Assembly (NCBI GenBank): GCA_021844355.1
Contig: JAKBTP010000049.1
Span: forward strand, 1-5,414
Direction of reading: 5' to 3'
DNA from: a bacterium
GTDB lineage: Bacteria; Chloroflexota; Dormibacteria; Aeolococcales; Bog-877
Length of the DNA stretch: 5,414 bases
Part shown: positions 1 to 5,414 of the stretch, piece by piece
How the letters are laid out: each line of letters starts with the position of its first letter
How positions within the stretch are numbered: the first letter of the stretch is position 1
Translations under genes and position numbers: made by a program
Notes under the pieces: generated by a model
What the model was told of the DNA's origin: nothing
Database searches by the model: none
The model's input: only the letters and a program-made list of their open reading frames with translations

Positions 1-126
1 CTGGTCTTCCCCGCCGCCGGCGACTACCGGGTGGTGGCCCGACTGGGCATCTCCCCACCCCGGCAGCACCAGTTCCGGGTCCACGACGTGGCCCCACCGG
101 GCGTGGGCGCGCCGCCGGTCAACTGA
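1..126 (+). CDS. C-terminal end of an unidentified protein (5' truncated)
   Basis: An open frame enters from the left edge in frame 1 and ends at a TGA at 124-126, leaving 41 residues. Almost every third base is G or C, as expected for a real gene in this genome. The visible part begins LVFPAAGDYRVVARLG and continues with HQFRVHDVAPPG before a short Pro/Gly-rich tail. The pattern of a Gly-Asp-Tyr turn followed by alternating hydrophobic residues resembles the last beta strands of an Ig-like beta-sandwich domain, as in many secreted or lipoprotein-type domains (YtkA/FixH-like, for example). That resemblance is only suggestive, the family is not established, and no catalytic motif is visible. 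The gene is convergent with the VOC gene whose stop lies at 543. Confidence 0.7.
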   Translation: MVFPAAGDYRVVARLGISPPRQHQFRVHDVAPPGVGAPPVN

Positions 127-542
127 GCCTGCCGGGCACGCAGCTGGCACGGGTCTCCGTTCGCGGCTGCAAGTGGGCCCTGCCTCCTGCGCCCCACCGC
201 GGTGGGCGAGGGGCTGGCGGGGAGGAGGAAACGCAAGAGGAAGGGAGGCCTCGGGCCGTCTCCCGGCTCCACCGGAGCCTGCTCCTGCGCGGGCAGTTGT
301 CGGGGCCCAGGTGGATCTGCGTCGCCCCGGACACCGGCACGAGGTGCGCACCCGACTAGTGATCGAGGTGGCCGGAGCCCGACCGCCAGCGGGCATGCTT
401 TGACGTCGGACCCGACCAGTCGCTGGTGACCATGGGCGCCCCACTCAGAAACCGGGCGATCTGCCGCACATCCCGGCGAGCCACTTTCGCGGCGCAGCGC
501 TGCCCGGTGGCCAGCATCGGCAAACCCGAGCGCGGGCCGGCG
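127..542. other. Convergent intergenic region, no gene recognised
   Basis: These 416 bases lie between two converging stop codons (plus-strand TGA at 124-126, minus-strand TGA at 543-545). Several short open frames exist on both strands, but they overlap one another, lack a convincing ribosome binding site and encode Arg/Pro/Gly-rich peptides typical of random GC-rich DNA. The least implausible is a minus-strand stretch at about 356-510 containing RRDVRQIARFLSGAP, for which I recognise no family. No tRNA, transposon end or tandem repeat is seen. The main structure is the palindrome at 193-206. Confidence 0.5.
193..206. repeat. 14-bp perfect palindrome
   Basis: CCCACCGCGGTGGG is its own reverse complement. 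The arms can be extended by a few pairs if one base is bulged (GC before, GC after). It starts 67 bases after the stop of the left-edge gene, in the convergent intergenic region. It could fold as a hairpin contributing to termination, or be a dimeric protein-binding site. There is no T-tract on either side, so a classical rho-independent terminator is not supported, and in DNA this GC-rich a chance palindrome cannot be excluded. Confidence 0.3.
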
Positions 543-989
543 TCAGCCCGCGGGCGTCTCGAATGCAAACGGCTGGGTCAGACTGATGTGGTTGCCCGAG
601 TCGTCGCGCAGCGTGGCTTCGATGCCGTAGGGCCGTTCGGCCGGCTCGGAGAGGAACGTAACGCCTTTGGCGCGTAGCTCTGCGTAGGTGCGATGGCAGT
701 CGTCGGTGACCATCACCCCCACCCCCATCGCACCGCTGGCCACGAGTTCGCGCAGCTGCGCCGCGGCCTCGGGAGGGCGCCCCATGTCGCAGGCGGCGAG
801 GATGAGCTGGAGGTCGGGCTGCTCCTTGGTGCCGACGGTGAGCCAACGGAACCCGGCGCCGGCGCCCTCGAACCCCTCCCCCATGACGATGTCGAAGCGC
901 ACTTCGAAGCCGAGCTTCTCCGTGTAGAAGGCCTTGGCCGAATCCTGGTCGAGCACGTAGACCGTGGCGTGCGAGAGAGATCTGATCAT
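543..989 (-). CDS. VOC-fold (glyoxalase/bleomycin-resistance superfamily) protein
   Basis: This encodes 148 residues, the usual size for a single-chain VOC protein made of two beta-alpha-beta-beta-beta modules. Module 1 runs from about residue 5 (SHATVYVLDQDSAKAFYTEK, then LGFEV) to about 65. Module 2 starts near GVMVTDDCHRTYAEL (91-105) and ends with YGIEATLRDDSGNHISLTQ (121-139), the typical closing signature. The start is ATG at 987-989, preceded by AGGA six bases upstream; a longer open frame in the same phase would overlap araC and has no family match. His7 sits at the usual first metal position. By eye, the other glyoxalase I ligand positions hold Gln61, a hydrophobic residue and Ser136, so a true Ni/Zn glyoxalase I is unlikely and the substrate is unknown. 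The gene lies 61 bases downstream of the AraC-type gene on the same strand and is probably cotranscribed with it. Dioxygenase, isomerase or resistance roles in this superfamily cannot be separated here. Confidence 0.9.
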   Translation of the reverse strand: MIRSLSHATVYVLDQDSAKAFYTEKLGFEVRFDIVMGEGFEGAGAGFRWLTVGTKEQPDLQLILAACDMGRPPEAAAQLRELVASGAMGVGVMVTDDCHRTYAELRAKGVTFLSEPAERPYGIEATLRDDSGNHISLTQPFAFETPAG

Positions 990-1035
990 GGTGGTCCTGC
1001 TCCTGCCTGCGGTGGTGACGTCCGCCCCATCGTAG

Positions 1036-1052
1036 GATCGCCTCGGCGGATC
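1036..1052. repeat. Imperfect inverted repeat at the araC-type stop
   Basis: GATCGCC and GGCGGATC flank a very short centre and pair with one extra base in one arm. The element overlaps the last codon of the AraC-type gene and lies in the spacer before the VOC gene. It could be a small hairpin or a binding site controlling the VOC gene, but its size makes chance a serious alternative. Confidence 0.2.
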
Positions 1053-1488
1053 AGGCTTCTTCCGGATTGCGATTTCGGAGCTCTGCACCCGCCGGGCGCG
1101 GGCGGCTCCACTCCATGAGGAAGCAGCCGGGGACAGGAGGCGGCCCGCCGCGGGTCGCCGAGGCCCGTCGGAAAGCGCTGGGGGACAGGCCCACGAGCTC
1201 GGAGAAGCGGGTACTGAAGGAGCCCAGGCTCGAGTAGCCGACGAGCATGCAGACATCGGTCACCGTCAGGTTGGAGGCGCGCAACAGGTCCTTCGCACGC
1301 TCCACACGGCGGCGGGTGAGGTAGCTGGCGGGTGTCTCGCCGTATACGGCCTTGAAGGCCCGGGCGAAGTGGAACTTGGACACGCCCGCCGTGGCCGCCA
1401 TCCGGTGGAGGTCGAGCGGTTCGGCGTAGCACAGGTCCACGAGATCCCGCGCCGAGCGGAGGTATTGGAGGCGGTCGGCTCGGCTCAC
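1051..1488 (-). CDS. Stand-alone AraC-type DNA-binding transcriptional regulator
   Basis: With a GTG start at 1488 this is a 145-residue protein consisting almost entirely of the AraC/XylS DNA-binding domain. Helix-turn-helix 1 is at about residues 26-47 (LDLHRMAATAGVSKFHFARA), followed by the linker helix with TPASYLTRRRVERAKDLL (52-69). Helix-turn-helix 2 is at about 74-96 (LTVTDVCMLVGYSSLGSFST), closing with the family signature FSELVGLSPSAFR (95-107). There is no N-terminal cupin or other sensor domain, so any signal must act elsewhere or on the short tail, which contains PGCFLMEW. I chose GTG 1488 because the core begins SRADRLQYLRSARDLVD, an AGGG lies about eight bases upstream, and the codon overlaps a TGA of the preceding frame as GTGA. 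An in-frame GTG at 1536 would add 16 residues, but it directly abuts its AAGGAGG, which is too close for normal initiation. The most likely target is its own promoter or the VOC gene downstream; this is inferred from position. Confidence 0.92.
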   Translation of the reverse strand: MSRADRLQYLRSARDLVDLCYAEPLDLHRMAATAGVSKFHFARAFKAVYGETPASYLTRRRVERAKDLLRASNLTVTDVCMLVGYSSLGSFSTRFSELVGLSPSAFRRASATRGGPPPVPGCFLMEWSRPRPAGAELRNRNPEEA

Positions 1489-1667
1489 CTCGGGCACCCT
1501 ATCGCATCCAGCGCCCAAACTGGCGAAGTCCCACACCCTCCTTCACGCTCGCTCATGTGCTCGCCGCCGGGCTGCCGCTCGCGCTCTCGCCTCCGGAAGC
1601 CGCCCCGCTGTCCACTCCAACCGGCGACGACCCGACTTCGCCCGGGTGCCAGATCTCCAGCGGGCCA

Positions 1668-2570
1668 CCGATAGCGCCCTTGGTTCGCCGGGACTCCTCG
1701 GTCTTGGATCTCGACCACATGACGCCAGCGGTCGGGTTGGCTGCCGTTGACCTCGGTGACTCCGCAGGTTCGGGCCAGGTCCGCGATGGAAAGATCCCGG
1801 CCACCGAAGCGGGCGGAATCCGGATCGGCTGCGAGCGCGGCCACCCCGCAGGCGACGAACGTCGGCGATTCGGGGACGCAGAAGTGCGTCTCGGTCGCGA
1901 TCGCGTCTCTCCAGCTCGCCTCGGCCACCCCGAAGAGCTCCAACATCGCCTCTGAGCGTTGCCCTCCCGGCGTCACGGCGAGAGCGGTGCAGTCGGCGCC
2001 ATCGAGCTCGGCGGTCAACCCGAGGGTGATCCGCTCGACACCGGCCTTGACCAGGTCCTAGTACCTTGCGACGCCCCGGCGAAGGCTCCGGTCGTAGTGT
2101 CTCGTTCCGTCGGTCATCTCGACCACGAGTCCCCGGGGTGCTCCATCCGCAACGCCAGCGCCTTGGCGAGCGTGACCAGGTGCGTGTCGATGTCCATCCG
2201 AAGCACTCGCAGGCCGCCCAGCAGGTCGTGCGCGAAGAGCCGCTTGTCGAACTGGGCGCAGCGATCTCCACCGAAGATGTCGTTCACCAAGTTGTCCAGG
2301 CGCTGGTGGCGACCCGGGATGCCGGTGACCACCTCGGCTACTGCTTCGACGTCGACGTGATCGACCCGGAGAAGCCCCCGTCGCCGCCCGCCCGGTTCAT
2401 CAGCTCACCGGTGTCCTCAAAGGTCTCCGGACGGTCCACCTCCGACGGACCGGTCTTCCGGTTGCTGCTCCCGGCGCCGTGGAAGAAGGCGCCGGCCGTC
2501 GCAAGTTCGACCGCGATGGCACCCCAGCGCCTCGGGGAGCCCTGGCGACCGAGACCATCCGTCCCGAGCA
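1668..2570 (-). pseudogene. Decayed short-chain dehydrogenase/reductase (SDR)
   Basis: About 900 bases on the minus strand keep the outline of a roughly 300-residue NAD(P)-dependent classical SDR, but spread over three reading phases plus a nonsense codon. In order: MVSVARAPRGAG (2558-2523), matching the Gly-rich cofactor motif with its first Gly lost; one base missing at 2518-2522; IAVELATAG to RPETFEDTGELMNRAGGDG (from 2517); one base missing in the G5 run at 2375-2379; LLRVDHVDVEAVAEVV, then LDNLVNDIFGGD (the NxxG-type strand) to ALALRM; one base missing at about 2131-2140; then PRGLVVEMTDGT. An amber TAG follows at 2058-2060 in RY*DLVKAGVERI, exactly at the Tyr of YxxxK. Homology resumes with ALAVTPGGQRSEAMLELFGV and AALAADPDSARFGG and fades near PANQGRYR at about 1668. 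The original stop also appears lost, because the frame stays open to 1485. An AAGGAGG at about 2595-2601 may be the old ribosome binding site. The family assignment is by eye; neighbouring genes show no such damage. Confidence 0.85.
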
Positions 2571-2579
2571 GCGGCCGGT

Positions 2580-2826
2580 GCGACGGAGCCGCGCCTCCTT
2601 GGGTCATGGCGGCCCGGGGCCGCGGTGCCGACACGATGCCATCGTGGCAGCCGCGCCCTGGGCACAGGATCAGGCGAACGTCACGGGGCAACCGCCGCCC
2701 GAGCACCGTCAAGGCGAGCGAGTCGGCGCCCCTTCCGCCATCGGCAAGCACAGCCGCCGAATCCCACTCCCCCCGGGCCGCCATCGTCCGCCCGGGGAAC
2801 CTGCGGCCGGGTGCGCGGCCGCCGCC
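2580..2826 (-). other. Spacer between zwf and the SDR pseudogene
   Basis: About 247 bases follow the zwf stop. They contain the hairpin at 2771-2797 and, nearer the pseudogene, an AAGGAGG-type purine run. A minus-strand frame is open through the whole spacer (for example LALTVLGRRLPRDVRLILCP at about 2716-2657) and has GC-rich third positions. It has no recognisable start signal or family and simply joins one of the broken SDR phases downstream. I call no gene here. Confidence 0.4.
2771..2797 (-). terminator. zwf: Possible zwf terminator hairpin
   Basis: CCCCGGGC (2771-2778) and GCCCGGGG (2790-2797) form a perfect 8-bp GC stem around an 11-base loop, beginning 30 bases past the zwf stop codon on the transcribed strand. 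No T-tract follows, so it would be a non-canonical high-GC type hairpin or an mRNA-stabilising structure rather than a textbook intrinsic terminator. If it works, zwf is transcribed separately from the genes to its left. Confidence 0.35.
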
Positions 2827-4251
2827 CTAGCCGCCGCCCACCCCTCCCAGGTTGTCCTCGGGGTTGAGCCAGCGGGCGCCGCCGAGCCGGGCCACCAGCT
2901 CCTGGGATCCCTCCGGCCCCCAAGATCCCTGGCCGTATAGCTCGGGGTGGCCGGACGCCTCCCAGGCCGAGATCAGGTCACCCACGATCTCCCAGGATCG
3001 GTCGATCTCCTCGCCGCTCGGGAAGACCGTGTGGACTCCGGCCAGCACCTCCGCCAGGACGTGCTCATAGGCGTCGGGGAGGGGAGCGCCCGCCAGTCCC
3101 TGATACTCCAGGTCGAGGCCGGCTGGCACCATCTCGAAGCGGGTGCCGGGGCGCTTGGCGCCGATCCTGAGCGTTATCCCCTCGTGGGGCTGGATGCGCA
3201 GTTGCAGCAGGGTCGGTATCGGGCGCTGCCGCACTCCCTCCAGACGCAGCGCCGGTGAGTCCCGGAAGCGGATCACCACCTGGGTCGAGCGCCGGCGCAG
3301 CGCCTTGCCGGTGCGGATGAAGATGGGTACCCCGTCCCAGCGCCAGTTCTCCACGCGGATCGCCGCCGCGGCAAAGGTCTCCCGCCGGGAGCCCGGGCTC
3401 ACCCCCGGCTCGTCCAGGTAGCCGCGGTACTGGCCTCGCACCGCTGACTGCGGGTCGATCGGCTGGACGGCGCGCAGCAGCTCCAGCTTGGCCTTGCGGA
3501 TGTCCCTGGCGTCGAAGGTGGTCGGGGGCTCCATGGCCACCAACGCCAGCAGCTGCAGGACGTGGTTCTGCACCATGTCCCGCACCGCGCCGGCGTTGTC
3601 GTAGTAGCCGGCCCGGCTGCCGATCCCCTCCTCCTCAGCGGCAGTCACCTGCACGCTCTGGACCAGGTTGCGGTTCCAACCCGACTCGAAGAGGGCGTTG
3701 CTGAAGCGGAAGGCGAGCACGTTCTGCACGGTGTCCTTGGCGAGGTAGTGATCGATCCGATAGATCTGGGTCTCGTCGAAGGACCGCCCCAGGGCCAGGT
3801 TCAGCTCCCGCGAACTGAGGAGGTCCCGGCCCAGCGGTTTCTCCACCACCACTCGACGGGTGTCGTCGCCCCGGTGGTTGAGCCCGGCAGCCGCCAGGCC
3901 GTCGACGATGACGGAGAACACCTCCGGTGGGGTGGCCAGGTAGAAGACGACCTGCGCCGCCCCCTCCAGCCTCTCGCCCAGGCGCTGATAGGCGGACCCG
4001 TCGGCGTAGGCGAGGCGAACCCATCCGGAGTCCTCGGCCAGCCCGGCGGTGAGGGGATCCGAGGCCAAAAGTCCGCAAAACCTGTCGTCGTCAAGGTCCG
4101 AGCGGCCGACTCCCAGCACCGCCACCGGCCCGCGGACCTGGCCGGTGGCCCGGGCCGCCTGCAGGGCGGGCAGGACCTTGCGGCGCGCCAGGTCCCCGGA
4201 GGCCCCGAAGACCACTAGAACGGTCTCCGGTGCCTTCCTGATCTCCTCCAC
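2827..4251 (-). CDS. zwf: Glucose-6-phosphate 1-dehydrogenase
   Basis: This cytoplasmic enzyme oxidises glucose 6-phosphate to 6-phosphogluconolactone with NADP+ (or NAD+), the first step of the oxidative pentose phosphate pathway. The 474 residues are close to, or slightly below, the usual 480-510. The N-terminal Rossmann domain carries GASGDLARRK (16-25), and EKPLGRD (137-143) contributes the conserved Lys-Pro loop. The substrate motif is RIDHYLAKD (165-173), where most family members have RIDHYLGKE. GYYDNAGAVRDMVQNHVLQ (215-233) contains His230, aligned by motif with the catalytic His240 of the Leuconostoc enzyme, and Asp167 would be its dyad partner. VPIFIRTGKAL (308-318) is the conserved C-terminal-domain strand. 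The start is GTG at 4251: an in-frame TGA lies immediately upstream and no other start precedes the Rossmann motif closely enough. No clear Shine-Dalgarno is visible, so a leaderless mRNA is possible. No gnd, tal or opcA lies beside it. The gene ends in a Gly-rich tail and TAG at 2827-2829. Confidence 0.97.
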   Translation of the reverse strand: MEEIRKAPETVLVVFGASGDLARRKVLPALQAARATGQVRGPVAVLGVGRSDLDDDRFCGLLASDPLTAGLAEDSGWVRLAYADGSAYQRLGERLEGAAQVVFYLATPPEVFSVIVDGLAAAGLNHRGDDTRRVVVEKPLGRDLLSSRELNLALGRSFDETQIYRIDHYLAKDTVQNVLAFRFSNALFESGWNRNLVQSVQVTAAEEEGIGSRAGYYDNAGAVRDMVQNHVLQLLALVAMEPPTTFDARDIRKAKLELLRAVQPIDPQSAVRGQYRGYLDEPGVSPGSRRETFAAAAIRVENWRWDGVPIFIRTGKALRRRSTQVVIRFRDSPALRLEGVRQRPIPTLLQLRIQPHEGITLRIGAKRPGTRFEMVPAGLDLEYQGLAGAPLPDAYEHVLAEVLAGVHTVFPSGEEIDRSWEIVGDLISAWEASGHPELYGQGSWGPEGSQELVARLGGARWLNPEDNLGGVGGG

Positions 4252-4324
4252 TCATCCATTGTGGGGCCGGGCTGCGCCGGCCCGCCCCGGCCAGAACGGC
4301 GCCCGGGTCTGCGAGGATTGCGGG
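4252..4324. promoter_or_regulatory. Divergent promoter region, zwf / flavoprotein
   Basis: Only 73 bases separate the two divergent starts, so both promoters and any operator must lie here or overlap the coding ends. GGGCCGG (4264-4270) and CCGGCCC (4277-4283) form a 7-bp inverted repeat with a 6-base centre that could bind a shared regulator. On the zwf side, CACAAT (4258-4263) lies six bases before the GTG, the -10 spacing expected for a leaderless transcript. On the other side, GAGGA at 4313-4317 is the ribosome binding site of the plus-strand gene, seven bases before its GTG. No clear -35 box is seen on either strand. Confidence 0.5.
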
Positions 4325-5414
4325 GTGAGCGCTGGTTGGCGGGGCGCGACCCGATACGACACCGTGGTGATCGGCGGCGGCCACAACGGTCTCGTCTGCG
4401 CGGCCTACCTGGCCCGGGCGGGTCAGCGGGTCCTGGTGCTGGAGCGGCGGGAGAAGGTCGGAGGAGCGGCCGTGACCGAGGAGGTCTGGCCCGGCTATCG
4501 CGTGTCCCTCCTCTCCTACGTGGTGAGCCTGCTTCGGCCCGCGATCGTGGAGGAGCTGCAGCTGCGTCGGTTCGGTTACCACGTCTATCCCCTCGATCCC
4601 GCGTACTTCATGCCCTTCCCGGACGGGCGCCATCTGCTGTACTGGGAGGAGCTCTCTCGGGCCGCGGCCGAAATAGCCCGCTTCTCGGAGAGGGACGCCT
4701 CCGCCCTCTTCGACTACGACCGCACCCTCGGAGAGCTGGTGGCGCTGGTCCGTCCACTCCTCGACCGGATCCCTCCCCAACTCCCACCCCGCCGACCCGC
4801 CGACCTCGGCGCGGCTCTGGGCCTGGGCGGCCAGCTGATGCGCCACTCCCGGACCTGGGCGAAGTTGGTCGACATCATGACCATGTCGGTCGCCGACTAC
4901 CTCGGGCAGTGGTTCACGGATGAGGCAGTCAAGGGGGCGCTCTCTCCGGGCGGGGTGATCGGAGCCTGGGCGGGGCCGGAGACGCCGGGGACGGCATACG
5001 TACTCCTCCATCACCGGATGGGGGAGGCCGGAGGCCAGCGCGGTGGGTGGGGATTCGTGCGAGGAGGGATGGGCGCGCTGTCCGAGGTGCTGAGCCGGTC
5101 GGCCCGGGCCTTCGGTGCCGAGGTCAGGACCTCAGCACCGGTGTCTCGGGTCCTCACTCAGGCAGGCCGCGCCACGGGGGTGGCGCTGGAGGACGGAACC
5201 GAGATCGGCGCGGACCGGGTGATGTCCTCCGCCCACCCGGTCACCACGCTCCTGGGCATGCTCGGGGCGGACAAGCTGCCCCCGGACCTCGTCACCGAGC
5301 TGCGCCGCTTTCGCAGCCGGTCAGGGTCGGCCAAGGTCAACCTTGCGCTGGCCGAGCTCCCCGACTTCCGGGCGCTGCCGGGCAAGGAGCTCGGTCCCCA
5401 GCACCCCGAGTTCA
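4325..5414 (+). CDS. FAD-dependent oxidoreductase, phytoene-desaturase/PYROXD2-like (3' truncated)
   Basis: The frame is open from GTG 4325 to the window edge, giving 363 residues without a stop. The start is set by GAGGA seven bases upstream. The N-terminus is a dinucleotide-binding fold: YDTVVIGGGHNGLVCAAYLA (11-30) with GGGHNG at 17-22, Glu40 at the end of strand 2 (VLVLE) for the FAD ribose, and the second Gly motif VGGAAVTEE (45-53). The middle contains KGALSPGGVIGAWAGPETPG (203-222) and VLLHHRMGEAGG, then WGFVRGGMGALSEVL (242-256), a combination typical of PYROXD2-type members of the CrtI/amine-oxidase flavoprotein superfamily. The usual length is about 500-540 residues, so roughly the last third is missing. 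The sequence alone does not give a substrate. True carotenoid desaturase is less likely, because no crtB or other carotenoid gene is visible and the middle motifs fit PYROXD2 better. It is divergent from zwf and may share its control region. Confidence 0.92.
   Translation, partial: MSAGWRGATRYDTVVIGGGHNGLVCAAYLARAGQRVLVLERREKVGGAAVTEEVWPGYRVSLLSYVVSLLRPAIVEELQLRRFGYHVYPLDPAYFMPFPDGRHLLYWEELSRAAAEIARFSERDASALFDYDRTLGELVALVRPLLDRIPPQLPPRRPADLGAALGLGGQLMRHSRTWAKLVDIMTMSVADYLGQWFTDEAVKGALSPGGVIGAWAGPETPGTAYVLLHHRMGEAGGQRGGWGFVRGGMGALSEVLSRSARAFGAEVRTSAPVSRVLTQAGRATGVALEDGTEIGADRVMSSAHPVTTLLGMLGADKLPPDLVTELRRFRSRSGSAKVNLALAELPDFRALPGKELGPQHPEF

Noticed and set aside
400..405. TTGACG resembling a -35 box on the plus strand
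   Set aside because: No -10-like hexamer lies at the right distance and no plus-strand gene follows.
525..536. CCCG/CGGG hairpin just past the VOC stop as a terminator
   Set aside because: The stem is only four base pairs and the T run only three bases, too weak to separate from chance in GC-rich sequence.
693..1118. Plus-strand open frame opposite the VOC gene
   Set aside because: It is antisense to a gene with clear VOC family motifs; long antisense frames are expected in very GC-rich DNA, and the peptide shows no family features.
1543..2271. 242-codon minus-strand open frame in another phase of the SDR remnant
   Set aside because: It is Arg-rich, shows no motif and overlaps the phase that carries the recognisable SDR C-terminal half.
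2066..2830. 254-codon plus-strand open frame
   Set aside because: It lies opposite the SDR remnant and spacer, is rich in Arg/Pro/Ser, lacks a ribosome binding site and matches no family, while the minus strand carries recognisable SDR segments.
3562..4218. 218-codon plus-strand open frame opposite zwf
   Set aside because: It is fully antisense to Zwf, whose motifs are unmistakable.
4261..4923. 220-codon plus-strand open frame overlapping the flavoprotein in another phase
   Set aside because: It is Arg/Pro-rich and a shadow of the true frame starting at 4325.
4091..5014. 307-codon minus-strand open frame opposite the flavoprotein
   Set aside because: It has low-complexity His/Gly/Arg composition with no motif, while the plus strand has FAD-binding motifs and a well-placed ribosome binding site.

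Overview
The window is very GC-rich, with GC-saturated third codon positions and several GTG starts. The proteins (a short AraC-type activator beside a VOC protein, a PYROXD2-like flavoprotein, a bacterial Zwf) look most like a high-GC actinobacterium. That placement is inferred from composition and protein character only, because no rRNA or other marker gene is present.

Layout: (1) positions 1-126 hold the C-terminal end of an unrecognised plus-strand gene. (2) Positions 127-542 are a convergent intergenic region with no convincing gene and one perfect 14-bp palindrome. (3) On the minus strand, read from right to left, lie zwf (glucose-6-phosphate dehydrogenase, 2827-4251), a decayed short-chain dehydrogenase/reductase (about 1668-2570), a stand-alone AraC-type DNA-binding protein (1051-1488) and a small VOC-fold protein (543-989). 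(4) A 73-bp divergent spacer (4252-4324) separates zwf from a plus-strand FAD-dependent oxidoreductase of the phytoene-desaturase/PYROXD2 type, which runs off the right edge.

How the parts fit: Zwf makes NADPH at the entry of the oxidative pentose phosphate pathway, and the divergent flavoprotein and the dead SDR are also redox proteins. No direct pathway link is visible. The AraC/VOC pair is tightly spaced and is probably one regulatory-effector unit. The most notable observation is the SDR pseudogene. Its full-length outline can still be followed, but it carries three apparent single-base losses and an amber codon exactly where the catalytic tyrosine of the YxxxK motif should be. The flanking genes are intact. 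I found no CRISPR array, tRNA, rRNA, insertion sequence or clearly novel multi-gene system.
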